Positions 1 through 8,896 are shown, counted from the stretch's first letter. The stretch is 64,000 nt of DNA from Bacteroidaceae bacterium (GCA_017461345.1 JAFTYP010000011.1:62001-126000); one strand, 5' to 3'. Translations and numbers: made by a program. Notes: generated from the letters alone by a model not told the origin.

Positions 1-854
1 TCGCCGCCTCTCGTATTGGGGTTCCAAACCTCCACACTCACCGTTTCGCTCGCCTTGTCGTAGTTCGGCTTCGACAGTTCCGAGCAGACATAAGGACTGC
101 GCAATTGTTGGGCTCCTGTGGCATAGAGACGCACCGAACGCCAGATGCCGGTGTTGCGGTCGCGCACACCATCCTCGAAGGTAAAGTCCCAACCCACAGT
201 CATGAGTTGCGTCACGTTCTGCCCAATCCAGCCATCACCACCATTGTGCCACTCGCCGGCCGCTCCCCAACTCTTGGGCATCGTAGTGCCCGGAACGTCG
301 ACAGGCTTTACACGAATGGCAAGAACTGCAGTCTGTCCGGGCTTCACGCGGTCGGTAATGTCGAAAGGTTGGCTGTTAAACATGCCCGCCATCTGTCCTA
401 TCATGTGTCCGTTGACCCATATTTCTGCTCGATAATTAATGCCCATCGGCTCGAGCCAAATGTGCTTTCCCTTATATTCGGCAGGCACCTGGAACTCGGT
501 TCTAAACCAATAAGTATAGAATTCGTGTCCCACTTTTGCCAAATCGGGGATGATGTTGTTTGCAAGTTTATTGGTTTGTCCGTAGTAAGGCTCTGGGTAA
601 ACTTTCTGTTCCACGAGGTTCGTCAGCACAGTTGCTGGTACGATGGCCTCTGTCCAGCCTTTCGTGTCGAATCCAATGGTAGAGATTTCCGATGCTGTTG
701 CTTGGGCATCTCCGGCACGAAGCATGTGCCATGTCTGGTTGCCGCCATGTTTGAGGCGTGAATCAAGGCTGATAAAATTGTTTCTACTGTTGGCTCTGAT
801 GGGAAGAATGGCTATGAGTGCCACCGTCAGAAGGGAAAGAAATGTACGTTTCAT
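1..854 (-). CDS. Secreted glycoside hydrolase family 2 protein, N-terminal part (runs off the left edge)
   Basis: An open frame reads from an ATG at 854 leftwards off the window, giving about 284 residues. It begins with a signal peptide (MKRTFLSLLTVALIAILPIRA). The rest reads as the N-terminal sugar-binding beta-sandwich of GH2 enzymes: WFRTEFQVP, then IWLEPMGINYRAEIWVNGHMIG, then VRDRNTGIWRSVRLYATG. The last stretch resembles exo-beta-glucosaminidase or mannosidase-type GH2 proteins. The catalytic barrel lies outside the window, so substrate cannot be fixed. A TAnnTTTG promoter element lies 33 bases upstream, and birA is divergent. A role in periplasmic or surface glycan breakdown is inferred. 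Family call is firm; subfamily is a guess. Confidence 0.85.
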   Translation of the reverse strand, partial: MKRTFLSLLTVALIAILPIRANSRNNFISLDSRLKHGGNQTWHMLRAGDAQATASEISTIGFDTKGWTEAIVPATVLTNLVEQKVYPEPYYGQTNKLANNIIPDLAKVGHEFYTYWFRTEFQVPAEYKGKHIWLEPMGINYRAEIWVNGHMIGQMAGMFNSQPFDITDRVKPGQTAVLAIRVKPVDVPGTTMPKSWGAAGEWHNGGDGWIGQNVTQLMTVGWDFTFEDGVRDRNTGIWRSVRLYATGAQQLRSPYVCSELSKPNYDKASETVSVEVWNPNTRGG

Positions 855-886
855 GTCTTGTTTGTATGCTTATATGTAATTCCGTG

Positions 887-894
887 CAAAGTTA
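887..894 (-). promoter_or_regulatory. -7 promoter element of the GH2 gene
   Basis: CAAAGTTA on the plus strand is TAACTTTG on the minus strand, matching the Bacteroidota -7 consensus TAnnTTTG. It ends 33 bases upstream of the GH2 start codon. Confidence 0.6.
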
Positions 895-990
895 ACTAAA
901 AGTTTGCATATTGTAAAGTGTCACAGGGTAAATCTTGTATTTTTTTGCGCTTCCTTCCTCTTTCGTGGTCTTTTGTAATGAAAAGTTTAC

Positions 991-998
991 TATCTTTG
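991..998 (+). promoter_or_regulatory. -7 promoter element of birA-pyrH
   Basis: TATCTTTG followed by CAC fits the TAnnTTTG consensus and lies 27 bases before the chosen birA start. A TTTTG at 971-975 is a possible -33 element, at slightly short spacing. Confidence 0.65.
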
Positions 999-1024
999 CA
1001 CTATAGAAAAGCAGATTGTTGACA

Positions 1025-1795
1025 ATGGAGAAGCATTTTTGTCTGGACGATTCGCCGGTGTTTCGTATGATTGAGCTCGATGAGGTGGATTCTACGAACA
1101 ACTTTCTCCGGCGTTTTGGTGCGCCGGGCGACCGTCGTATGACGCTTGTTACGACCGAGTTCCAGTCGGCCGGTCGCGGAGCAGCCACAAACAAATGGGA
1201 GTCGGCACGAGGCGAAAACCTGTTGTTCAGCCTTCGTGTGATGCCGACGGCGCTGCCCATTCGCCGTATGTTTGCCATCTCGGAGGCTGCTGCCTTGGCG
1301 GTGAAGGCTGCACTGGATGCTTTTGTTCCGGGATTTTCCGTCAAGTGGCCCAACGACATCTACTTTGGTGACAGCAAAGTGGCGGGCATACTCATCGAGA
1401 ACGATTTGCAGGGGTCGCAGGTGTTGCGCTCCACGATCGGCATCGGCATCAACGTGAATCAGCGTCGTTTCCTGAGTGATGCTCCTAATCCGCGTTCCTT
1501 GGCAGACATTGCGGGGCACGATGTTGAGCGACGCTTTGTGTTGGAACAGTTCATGGAGCACTTCACGAGCCTTCTGCGGAAGATAGAAAATGGCAACACA
1601 GCCGCACTCGATGCGGTACATGAGGCGTATAAAAGTGGACTTTACCGAAGTGGTGAGGAGCACGAATATGCCGATGAAATGGGAACTTTTTACGCCAAAA
1701 TCGTCGATGTCGAACCAAGTGGTCATATTCTTCTCTGCGACAAAGAGGGACTTCTCCGCCGCTACGAATTCAAGGAACTAAAATATATATTATGA
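1025..1795 (+). CDS. birA: Biotin--[acetyl-CoA-carboxylase] ligase
   Basis: A 256-residue enzyme that activates biotin with ATP and transfers it to the lysine of biotin carboxyl carrier proteins. Family motifs are present: GRGAATNKW at residues 50-58, GENLLFS after it, and KWPNDIYF from residue 107 followed by KVAGILIEN. There is no N-terminal winged-helix domain, so this is the short, non-repressor form. I chose ATG 1025; two in-frame TTG codons lie at 1016 and 1019. The stop overlaps the pyrH start as ATGA, so the two genes are probably translationally coupled. Confidence 0.95.
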   Translation: MEKHFCLDDSPVFRMIELDEVDSTNNFLRRFGAPGDRRMTLVTTEFQSAGRGAATNKWESARGENLLFSLRVMPTALPIRRMFAISEAAALAVKAALDAFVPGFSVKWPNDIYFGDSKVAGILIENDLQGSQVLRSTIGIGINVNQRRFLSDAPNPRSLADIAGHDVERRFVLEQFMEHFTSLLRKIENGNTAALDAVHEAYKSGLYRSGEEHEYADEMGTFYAKIVDVEPSGHILLCDKEGLLRRYEFKELKYIL

Positions 1796-2499
1796 GATTC
1801 AAACGTATTCTTCTTAAACTCTCCGGTGAAAGTCTGATGGGAGAGCAGGGCTATGGCATCGATGTGAAGCGTCTCAACGAGTATGCTCAGCAGATAAAGG
1901 ACGTGGCAGGCATGGGTGTGCAGATTGGTATCGTCATAGGCGGCGGCAACATTTTCCGTGGCCTTTCCGGTGCAGGCAAGGGTTTCGACCGTGTCAAGGG
2001 CGACCAGATGGGCATGTGTGCCACTGTTATCAACTCACTTGCCTTGAGCAGTGCGCTGGGTGCTGTAGGGCAGAAGAACCGTGTCATGACGGCTATCCGC
2101 ATGGAACCCATAGGCGAATTCTACAACAAGTGGAAGGCCATCGAGGCGATGGAACAGGGCGAAGTGGTCATCTTCAGTGCCGGTACGGGCAGCCCGTACT
2201 TCACAACCGACACGGGTTCTTCGCTGCGAGGCATTGAGATTGAGGCCGATGTGATGCTGAAGGGCACCCGAGTGGACGGCATCTATACGGCTGATCCGGA
2301 GAAAGACCCTACGGCGACGAAGTTCCACGACATCACTTATAGCGAGGTTATCTCAAGAGGATTGAAGGTGATGGACATCACGGCGACAGCCATGTGCATG
2401 CAAAACGACCTGCCCATCTATGTTTTCAACATGGACATCGTGGGCAATTTGCAGCGAGTGCTCAGCGGAGAGGAGATCGGAACGCTGGTGCATAACTGA
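1792..2499 (+). CDS. pyrH: UMP kinase
   Basis: A 235-residue amino-acid-kinase-fold enzyme that phosphorylates UMP to UDP in pyrimidine nucleotide synthesis. Recognisable blocks are KRILLKLSGESLMG at the N-terminus, VIGGGNIFRG near residue 46, and FSAGTGSPYFTTDT near residue 130. Length is normal for bacterial PyrH, a hexameric cytosolic enzyme. It overlaps birA by four bases and is followed at once by a strong terminator, so birA-pyrH looks like a complete two-gene unit. Confidence 0.97.
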   Translation: MRFKRILLKLSGESLMGEQGYGIDVKRLNEYAQQIKDVAGMGVQIGIVIGGGNIFRGLSGAGKGFDRVKGDQMGMCATVINSLALSSALGAVGQKNRVMTAIRMEPIGEFYNKWKAIEAMEQGEVVIFSAGTGSPYFTTDTGSSLRGIEIEADVMLKGTRVDGIYTADPEKDPTATKFHDITYSEVISRGLKVMDITATAMCMQNDLPIYVFNMDIVGNLQRVLSGEEIGTLVHN

Positions 2500-2510
2500 G
2501 TACAAATGAT

Positions 2511-2542
2511 AAAACCGGAGGCAACATGCTTCCGGTTTTTTT
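2511..2542 (+). terminator. Rho-independent terminator after pyrH
   Basis: Arms 2511-2522 and 2528-2539 form a 12-pair stem with two G-T pairs around the loop AACAT, running into a T tract to 2542. The endonuclease gene beyond converges on it. Confidence 0.9.
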
Positions 2543-2568
2543 GTAGCACGATAAAGATGAAACGTCAA

Positions 2569-4188
2569 CTAATTGTCGTTTATCTTCTTTGCTTCTTCTA
2601 TGTTGATGTGTGCATTTCGTCCGTTCTTATGCAGCAGGGCAAGTAAGTGCCCACCATTAAGCAACTTCAAAGGCTTATCCTTGGCGAACTCGTAGGAGTC
2701 ATGTCCATAGTCGGAGGTTGTGATGAGAATGCCTGTGTTTGCGCCCTCGTTGATGACCGTTCCATACAAATCCCTAACCGCAGAAACTCCAACGGTATTT
2801 GTGTAGCGTTTTGCCTGTACAACTATCTTGCCTCCGCGCAGTGGGTCTGGGTCGAAGATGATGGCATCAACTCCTCCGTCTCTACTTGCCTGCGTTACTC
2901 GAACCTCTCCGCCATTTCTTGCAAACTCCATCTCGAAAAGTTCTCTCACAAGGTGTTCAAAGTCTTCCCAATGCATAGCAGCAAGGTTGGTTCCTTGGTT
3001 TACAGAAACATCTTTCCCTTCAACGAAGCGTTTGTCTTTTTTGTTGAACGTCAGAATAGGAGTAATAGGGGAAATGTCTACAAGCCTTGCAGCAGAAACA
3101 CCTTTCAGCCCCTTAAAGCAGGCTTTCGGTTCTACTTGCGATAGGTTAATCTGCGAAAACTTGTTTTTCTCTACTTGAATAGATAGGATGCACTTTCTTT
3201 CTGTAGTTCCTGTAGCCAGGTTTACTTGTGTAACAAATCCATTGAACGTGACAACCTTTATTTCGTTGGTTTTGTCGACAAAGAAAATTTCGTACAAGGA
3301 ACGAAGTACGATAGAGTATAAAACGTTTTCGTAGCGTTTCGCTATGTATGAATCTGTATACTTCTTTGTACTAATCTCTTTTTTTGTAACAAGATATTTA
3401 TATTCTTTTATGTCGGATATGTTTGTTGTATTGGGTAGTTCATAATCTACTATCAACATATCCTTATCTATTAAACAATCTATCCTCTTTTGAAATTCCA
3501 TATCATATTTAGAGCTTTTAAGGGCAGATTGTATTCTTTTTTCTTTTGTTGTTCCTCTGTTTGATAGTTTACCAACTTGGCTTATACCATTTGCGATAAT
3601 TGTTTCCAAATTGTTTTCTAAACGTTTTATTTTGCGGTTCCCTAAGTAGCAGAAAAGGAAATCTTCTATTTGTTTTTTATCGAATTTAATATCTTCTCTA
3701 TCTTCTTGATGGAAAACAAGATTCCAACTGTTATATAAGTAGACGAGCCCATGAGTGTTTATTGTAATTTCTATAAGATCGTCTTCATTTAAGTCTATAA
3801 TCATACAACTTACGAAACAGTTATATTTGCATTTATCCGTTTTTTCGTTAAGTAATTGTATTAACTTTTTAATATCGATATCCTCTGGTGCTTCTAAATA
3901 TGCGTGTTCAACTACTTCACCCTCGCGTGCGAATAAATTATATTGGCAAGTTAAAGAAACTCCTAAAAACTCTAACTCTTTTTCTAACTGAGTGTGATAT
4001 GTTTTCATGAGTTCTATCTGTTTCCTACGTTCTTCCTCCTTCCTGCATTCCTCCTTCAGTTTGTTTTCTTCTTCCTTTTTTGTGTTTTTTATGTCTTTAT
4101 ATGCGTTGTATAAAGAGACAACAAACATAAATAACAGATAAATTAATACAATTGGTATAATTATTATTACTACTACTATTCCCCACAT
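2569..4188 (-). CDS. Membrane-anchored Mrr-type restriction endonuclease-like protein
   Basis: A 539-residue protein. Residues 4-27 form one very hydrophobic segment, followed by a charged K/E-rich stretch to about residue 60 that looks like a coiled coil. The middle (about 280-380) has no family I can name with confidence. The C-terminal 130 residues are an Mrr_cat-like PD-(D/E)XK nuclease domain: WEDFEHLVRELFE at 407-419, RDGGVDAIIFDPDP at 436-449 and KIVVQAKRY at 454-462, giving the D...QAK catalytic signature. Mrr proteins usually cut modified or foreign DNA. The 5' half is far more AT-rich than its neighbours and the gene stands alone, both suggesting transfer. No cognate methylase is nearby. 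The target is unknown. Confidence 0.85.
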   Translation of the reverse strand: MWGIVVVIIIIPIVLIYLLFMFVVSLYNAYKDIKNTKKEEENKLKEECRKEEERRKQIELMKTYHTQLEKELEFLGVSLTCQYNLFAREGEVVEHAYLEAPEDIDIKKLIQLLNEKTDKCKYNCFVSCMIIDLNEDDLIEITINTHGLVYLYNSWNLVFHQEDREDIKFDKKQIEDFLFCYLGNRKIKRLENNLETIIANGISQVGKLSNRGTTKEKRIQSALKSSKYDMEFQKRIDCLIDKDMLIVDYELPNTTNISDIKEYKYLVTKKEISTKKYTDSYIAKRYENVLYSIVLRSLYEIFFVDKTNEIKVVTFNGFVTQVNLATGTTERKCILSIQVEKNKFSQINLSQVEPKACFKGLKGVSAARLVDISPITPILTFNKKDKRFVEGKDVSVNQGTNLAAMHWEDFEHLVRELFEMEFARNGGEVRVTQASRDGGVDAIIFDPDPLRGGKIVVQAKRYTNTVGVSAVRDLYGTVINEGANTGILITTSDYGHDSYEFAKDKPLKLLNGGHLLALLHKNGRNAHINIEEAKKINDN

Positions 4189-4308
4189 AGCAAATAATAT
4201 TTGAAATATTCTTCCTCTTCTTTTTGGGTTTTCACTGCAAATATATCACTTTTTGTCATAAGCACTTTGCAAAGCGATGTTTTTATTCATCTTTTTTTGT
4301 AGCAGGGG

Positions 4309-4339
4309 TAGACGAAACAGGGGTTAGGTGGTATATAAT
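4309..4339 (+). promoter_or_regulatory. TTGACA/TATAAT-like promoter shared by the two HU-like genes (copy 1)
   Basis: TAGACG at 4309-4314, a 17-base spacer and TATATAAT at 4332-4339. The spacer ends and the bases after the box (GGTATATAATAGC) match those upstream of the second HU-like gene at 24496. This is unlike the TAnnTTTG promoters elsewhere in the window. About 265 bases separate it from the HU-like start. The gene-free stretch 4189-4606 holds this element and the 22-base array; I see no gene in it. Confidence 0.5.
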
Positions 4340-4434
4340 AGCGCAAGGGTTCTGCAAAGGCTTGCCAGATGTTTGTGTGAGGTTTTATCTCGACTACTTT
4401 CAAAAAGGCCTGCCTTACACGAGAGTTTTTCAAA

Positions 4435-4522
4435 CGTCACGTGAGAACTCATCCGACTTCTCGTGTGAACTTGACTGACTTCTCATGAGAACTTTGGCAA
4501 CTTCTCGTGTGAAGTTTTGGCT
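4435..4522 (+). repeat. Four-unit 22-base palindromic tandem repeat, TTCTC(A/G)TGxGAA type
   Basis: Units begin at 4435, 4457, 4479 and 4501, exactly 22 bases apart. Each centres on a near-palindrome such as CTTCTCGTGTGAAC; the third contains the perfect 12-base palindrome TTCTCATGAGAA (4480-4491). The array lies between the promoter at 4309-4339 and the HU-like gene, in the presumed untranslated leader. Confidence 0.8.
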
Positions 4523-4606
4523 CAACTCAGGTAGGCATGTCTGCTATCACGTAATATAGAATTAACTTTCCAATAATTAACTATTAACTATTTAACTTTT
4601 ACTATT

Positions 4607-5068
4607 GTGATTAACTACAGCATTGCAATTAAAGGCACTAAGCCTGGTAGAAAAAAAGACGAAATCACCGAGACCAAAGCCTACGGCGAGGCACAGATTA
4701 AAGAGATTCTCTCTTTCGACACGTTCTGCAATCTTGTTACCGACCACCACTCTCCGTTCTCAACGGGTACCATCAAGGGTGTCTTCTCCGACGTGGTGGA
4801 ATGTTTGCGCAATCAAATGTTGGCGGGCAATAGAGTGAGGCTCGGCGAGCTGGGCGACTTCCACGTTGAACTCTCCACAAGGGGTGCAGATACCCCCGAT
4901 GACTTCAACATCGACTATATAAATAAGGTGATCGTGCGATGGACGCCCGGCAAGAGCTTCAAGAACCTTCGTCAGGAGGCTCTGTTCCAACTCGTGCCCA
5001 GCCGCGAGGCACAGGCCGATGCTATAGATGTTGTTCGCAACGGAGACACCATTCAGGGGGTAGAGTAA
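4607..5068 (+). CDS. HU-like DNA-binding protein (Bacteroidales HU-HIG type), solitary copy
   Basis: A 153-residue protein of the extended HU-like family common in Bacteroidales. The N-terminus MINYSIAI, VRLGELGDF (77-85), RWTPGKSF (111-118) and FQLVPSR (127-133) are shared with the paralog at 24561, which has exactly the same length. The start is GTG at 4607; the paralog uses ATG at the matching codon. Its relatives bind DNA as dimers; the specific role of this family is unknown. Unlike the second copy it is not followed by lysozyme-like and smalltalk genes. Upstream it has a matching promoter and a palindromic repeat array. The 187 bases after it, up to rnhB, show no gene. Confidence 0.88.
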   Translation: MINYSIAIKGTKPGRKKDEITETKAYGEAQIKEILSFDTFCNLVTDHHSPFSTGTIKGVFSDVVECLRNQMLAGNRVRLGELGDFHVELSTRGADTPDDFNIDYINKVIVRWTPGKSFKNLRQEALFQLVPSREAQADAIDVVRNGDTIQGVE

Positions 5069-5255
5069 AGAGAAAGGAAGCATCGTTCCTGTCTCCTGCA
5101 TAGGGGAGGCGGAACGGGATGTCCTTGTGTTGTATAAGGTTCGAGACAGGAGGTTTCCGCTACTTCTTGCGTGCTGCTTTGGCCATGACGGGGAAGTGGG
5201 TGGAAGGCAGGCGAGGCTTGCAGTTTCTGCGTTAGGTAGGAAGGTAGGAAAGGGC

Positions 5256-5861
5256 TTATCCGAAGTTGAACTCCATCTGTGGCGAGCCGAGCAGATTGAA
5301 ACTGAGTCGGTGGTAAGGCGACGTGCCGTGTTCGCGGATAGCCTGACGATGCACCGGTGCCGGATAGCCTTTGTTCTTGTCCCAATGATAGACGGGATAT
5401 TCTTTGTGAAGCCTCGTCATGCAGTCGTCCCTGTATGTCTTTGCCAAAATGCTTGCCGCGGCAATGCTCATGTACTTGCCATCGCCCTTGACAATAGTGG
5501 TGCAAGGCAGGTCGTTGTATGGGCTGAAGCGGTTTCCGTCGATGATAACCTCCTGAGGCCGCAGTTTGAGCCCATCGAGGGCACGGTGCATGGCAAGTAT
5601 GCTGGCACGAAGAATGTTGATGCGGTCTATTTCTTCATTATCGACAATGCCAACCGCCCAGGCCAACGCCTCACGCTCAATCACTTCACGCAGAGCATAG
5701 CGTTTCTTCTCACTCAGTTGCTTCGAGTCGTTCAGCATGTCGCTTTCGAAGTCGGGTGGCAGGATAACTGCAGCGGCAAACACCGGCCCTGCAAGGCATC
5801 CGCGACCGGCTTCGTCGCAACCGGCCTCAATGACATCTTTATGATGGAATGGCAAAAGCAT
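5256..5861 (-). CDS. rnhB: Ribonuclease HII
   Basis: A 201-residue enzyme that cuts the RNA strand of RNA-DNA hybrids and removes single ribonucleotides from DNA. Motifs are [14 protein letters not shown] (first two acidic metal ligands), [11 protein letters not shown], and [18 protein letters not shown] chose ATG 5861, which leaves a short gap after the preceding glycosyltransferase; a TTG-type extension to 5891 would overlap it. It is the last gene of the minus-strand run from 8828 and is probably co-transcribed with the glycosyltransferases, though functionally unrelated. Confidence 0.95.
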   Translation of the reverse strand: MLLPFHHKDVIEAGCDEAGRGCLAGPVFAAAVILPPDFESDMLNDSKQLSEKKRYALREVIEREALAWAVGIVDNEEIDRINILRASILAMHRALDGLKLRPQEVIIDGNRFSPYNDLPCTTIVKGDGKYMSIAAASILAKTYRDDCMTRLHKEYPVYHWDKNKGYPAPVHRQAIREHGTSPYHRLSFNLLGSPQMEFNFG

Positions 5862-5865
5862 CGTC

Positions 5866-6633
5866 TTATTTCTTGATGATGGCCCGAACAACGAACCAAA
5901 TGTGCCTGATGATAGTCGGAATCCAGCCGTAATGGTGTGTCATGATGCAAAACCTCTCGAGCAGCGAAGCACGATGATTGCGTGTAGTGAGACCCTCGTT
6001 CAGGTAGTCTGTCAGCACAAGATGCGTGTTGACAATCTTCAAACCCTGACGTGTGGCGCGCTGTATGATGCGGATACACCAGTCGAAATCAGCAGAATAA
6101 CGGTAGCGCAGGTCGTAGAGTTCCTGCCGGGCAATGTCGGTTCTGACGTAGAACGACTGGTGGCAGACAAGCATACCGTCCAGGAAACTGTCGGGCGTAA
6201 GCCTTTCGGGCGGCGAGAGTCTGCGCAGTCGCAGGAAATGACCCTCGTCGTCAACGAGATGCGTGTTGCCGTATAAAATGGCAGGCAGACTGCCCTTTTC
6301 TTCATATTGGGCAAGCAAAGAGATGGTGTCACTGTTGCGCAGGCAGTCGCCCGCATTGAGAAAGACAATATAATCGCCTTTCGCATTGAGCAACGCCTTG
6401 TTCATCGCATCGTAAAGACCCTTGTCCGGCTCACTGATGAGGCGTATGCTGTGCGGCGTTTTGTTCTCCTCGATGTATTGTTTCACAAGGGAAAGTGTCC
6501 GGTCTTTCGAACATCCATCCACGATGAGGTGCTCAATACCGGCATAGTCCTGCGAGGCAACGCTCCTCAAAGTACGTTCGATGGTTGCCTCAGCGTTGTA
6601 TGTGACGGTTGCTATGGTGAAGAGAGGCTTCAT
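5866..6633 (-). CDS. Family 2 glycosyltransferase
   Basis: A 255-residue GT-A-fold enzyme. It opens with [20 protein letters not shown] and continues with [13 protein letters not shown] (nucleotide binding), [14 protein letters not shown] and [11 protein letters not shown], the last supplying the DxD-like metal site. It has no signal peptide and probably acts at the inner face of the cytoplasmic membrane, transferring a sugar to a growing surface glycan. The ATG follows directly on the stop of the GT4 gene. Donor and acceptor cannot be told from sequence. Confidence 0.92.
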   Translation of the reverse strand: MKPLFTIATVTYNAEATIERTLRSVASQDYAGIEHLIVDGCSKDRTLSLVKQYIEENKTPHSIRLISEPDKGLYDAMNKALLNAKGDYIVFLNAGDCLRNSDTISLLAQYEEKGSLPAILYGNTHLVDDEGHFLRLRRLSPPERLTPDSFLDGMLVCHQSFYVRTDIARQELYDLRYRYSADFDWCIRIIQRATRQGLKIVNTHLVLTDYLNEGLTTRNHRASLLERFCIMTHHYGWIPTIIRHIWFVVRAIIKK

Positions 6634-7809
6634 TTATGCTTGATAGAGTTTGATGTATTGCTGTGCGACGTTTGTCTCATTGTATGCGGAAGCGGCTTTG
6701 AGGAAAGCGTTTTGTCTGAGGTCGTGACAGAGGACATAACGTATGCCGGCAGCCAAGTCGTCGGTTTGTCTATAGCGTGCCACGTAGCCGTTCTGCAGGT
6801 GGTCAATCATTTCGGGTATGCCTCCGATGTCGAAACCTACACAAGGTGTGCCGCAACTCATGGCTTCGGCAATGGTGTTGGGCAGGTTGTCTTGCAGACT
6901 TGGCGTGACGAAAGCATCCACGGCATTGTAGAGTTGTGGCATCATCTGCTCGCCCACGGAGCCGAAATGTGTGGCTTCGATGCCGTCGGGCAAGGGGATT
7001 TGCTCGGAATCCTTGCCCACGATGACAAGATGAAGATTGGTATTCTGGAGTTTTTGCAGTGCCTCGGCAAGATACTTCATACCCTTTCGTTCGTCCGTTA
7101 CCTTTTGGCTGCAGAAGAGAATGAGTTGCTTGTCGGCCGGAAGGGAGAGCGTTTTCCTTGCCTGCTGCATGTCGGTTGGGCGGAAGAGGTTAGCGGGGAT
7201 GCAGTTGTTGATGTGGTGGATTTGTTCTCCGGGCATTGCTTTTTGTGCCTGAAGGGCTATCCATTGGCTGCATCCGACAAAGGTTGGATGCCACTGGTGA
7301 TACAGGTTGTGCTTGCGAATGTAGTTGCTGTGTGGCAATGTTCCGCTGAGAAGTGGGCAGTTTCGGCATTCTTTTTCGGTGCAGTTGCCTCGGTAATGAC
7401 ATACACCAAGGTAGGCCCATTCGTCGTGAAGCGTCCAGATGATGCGCTTTCCGCTGCTCATGATTTTGCCCATTTCATCGAGAGAAATCATGCCTTGGTT
7501 AATCCAATGCAGGTGTATGACGTCGGCTTCTTGGAACTCTGGTGTGGCGGTGATGCTGATGCCGGTGTTGGCGATGTCTGCTTGCCAGAGTCGTGAGCGG
7601 TTGAATCCTATGTGGGGCAGGATGGCGAGGCGTTCCAGAAGTTTTGGGATTTTGTTGCCTACGCGGACGACTCGCGGGTCGTCTGTTTGTTTGTCGCGCA
7701 CCATCATTTTCACCTCGACGTTGTTTTTCGCCAGGGCTTCCATGAGGCGTCGTGCTGCTATGGCGCCGCCTCCGGTGCGTTCGCTTGTGCTTACGAGGAG
7801 CACTTTCAT
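6634..7809 (-). CDS. Family 4 glycosyltransferase
   Basis: A 391-residue GT-B-fold enzyme. The N-terminal half has MKVLLVSTSERTGGGAIAA and HLHWINQG; the C-terminal half has the GT4 signature, with SLQDNLPNTIAEAMSCGTP and VGFDIGGIPEMI. I chose ATG 7809, because the longer frame would overlap the preceding gene; the chosen start overlaps its stop as ATGA. A cysteine-rich patch (CHYRGNCTEKECRNC) lies near residue 150, as often seen in Bacteroidales GT4 proteins. It probably adds a sugar to the same surface polymer as the neighbouring transferases. Confidence 0.93.
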   Translation of the reverse strand: MKVLLVSTSERTGGGAIAARRLMEALAKNNVEVKMMVRDKQTDDPRVVRVGNKIPKLLERLAILPHIGFNRSRLWQADIANTGISITATPEFQEADVIHLHWINQGMISLDEMGKIMSSGKRIIWTLHDEWAYLGVCHYRGNCTEKECRNCPLLSGTLPHSNYIRKHNLYHQWHPTFVGCSQWIALQAQKAMPGEQIHHINNCIPANLFRPTDMQQARKTLSLPADKQLILFCSQKVTDERKGMKYLAEALQKLQNTNLHLVIVGKDSEQIPLPDGIEATHFGSVGEQMMPQLYNAVDAFVTPSLQDNLPNTIAEAMSCGTPCVGFDIGGIPEMIDHLQNGYVARYRQTDDLAAGIRYVLCHDLRQNAFLKAASAYNETNVAQQYIKLYQA

Positions 7810-8828
7810 CGGTATGCCTCCTTTCCCATCCATTTGTTGATGCGGTTATGTATGGCTTTGAGGATGTGTCGGAAGTTGCCGTATCGGAGATTGAGCCATA
7901 GTTCTTCGATGGAACGGGCTATTTTTGTTGTCGGACACATCCATGCGTAGGTGTGATAGGCGCGGTGTCGGTAGGGGATGTGTTCTATGATGTGTGGCGG
8001 ATGGCAGAGGTTGTGTCCTTCCGGCCACTCGTGTCGTTGCATGGTGAATATGCGTCGGTAGGCTCGGGGCAGTGTTTGGAGTGAGCCGCCGAAGTGTGTG
8101 CTGTCGGCTGTTGCTCCGAGGTTGTTTATCATGTTCTTGACGGGCATGATGGCGAGGCCGTTGGAGAGGAGCATGTGCGACCAGAAGATGGTTTCGTAGA
8201 AGGCTTTGCCTTGTTCTCGGTGCTTGCGGCACATGGCCAGGAAGTCGTCGCGATAGCCGCGTTCGCGGATGAGGTTTTCGAGTTGTCGGACGGTGGTTGG
8301 GTTGTCGAGCCATGTGTAGTGTTCGTCCCACTGGTCTATGACTCTGCGCCACGATGCCCAGCCCCAGATGCTGAAGTGTGTGGTGAAGAAGTAGTCGCCT
8401 TCGGTGTCGGTGGTTTGTTCGTCGATGTTGAAGCCGCTTATCATTGTGATGCGCTGGTCGTTTTCGTAGCGGTCGAGCATTTCTTTGCAGAAGGTGAAGA
8501 AACTGACGGACGGCACGTCGTCGTCTTCGAGCACAATGCATTTGTCGACATGGCTGAAGGCCCATTTCTGCGAGATGTACTCCGAGGGGTCGCAGCCGTA
8601 GTTTTTCTCTTGGAAGAGGGTCTGCACGTTGCATTGCCAGTCCACCTGTGCCACCACTTCCCGGCAGGCAAGTATGCCGGGCATGTCGGCCTCGGAGCGT
8701 GGTCCGTCCTGATAGAGGAAGAGTTGCGACGGGCGTGCTTTGCGCACTTGGTCGAAGACTTGGCTGAGTTGTTGTGGCCTGTTGAAGAACAGGATTAGCA
8801 CGGATGTGTCGATGAGATAGGGCTTCAT
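7806..8828 (-). CDS. GT-A-type glycosyltransferase, 'hemolytic protein HlpA-like'
   Basis: A 340-residue protein resembling the Bacteroidota family often labelled hemolytic protein HlpA-like, which has a glycosyltransferase fold. It opens with VLILFFNRPQQLSQVFDQV and has FLYQDGPR and the acidic metal-site motif CIVLEDDDVPS near residue 100, then HFSIWGWASWRR. Despite the label there is no evidence for haemolysis; glycan synthesis fits the gene order better. It is first in the run hlpA-like, GT4, GT2, rnhB. The promoter element ends only six bases before the ATG. Confidence 0.82.
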   Translation of the reverse strand: MKPYLIDTSVLILFFNRPQQLSQVFDQVRKARPSQLFLYQDGPRSEADMPGILACREVVAQVDWQCNVQTLFQEKNYGCDPSEYISQKWAFSHVDKCIVLEDDDVPSVSFFTFCKEMLDRYENDQRITMISGFNIDEQTTDTEGDYFFTTHFSIWGWASWRRVIDQWDEHYTWLDNPTTVRQLENLIRERGYRDDFLAMCRKHREQGKAFYETIFWSHMLLSNGLAIMPVKNMINNLGATADSTHFGGSLQTLPRAYRRIFTMQRHEWPEGHNLCHPPHIIEHIPYRHRAYHTYAWMCPTTKIARSIEELWLNLRYGNFRHILKAIHNRINKWMGKEAYR

Positions 8829-8833
8829 GTCTG

Positions 8834-8841
8834 CAAATATA
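8834..8841 (-). promoter_or_regulatory. -7 promoter element of the glycosyltransferase operon
   Basis: CAAATATA (minus strand TATATTTG) fits TAnnTTTG and lies five to six bases upstream of the ATG at 8828. If used, it would give a transcript with almost no leader. Confidence 0.5.
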
Positions 8842-8896
8842 CGGATTTTTTTCGTAAATACGGTGTTGGGGCTGAAGAAATGAGGAGGTGTCTGCC

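Noticed and set aside
4224..4478. An 84-codon plus-strand frame between the nuclease and HU-like genes
   Set aside because: It runs through the shared promoter and into the palindromic repeats; no recognisable protein.
6307..7596. A 429-codon plus-strand open frame opposite the two glycosyltransferases
   Set aside because: It is antisense to two genes with clear family motifs and spans their junction; a composition artefact.
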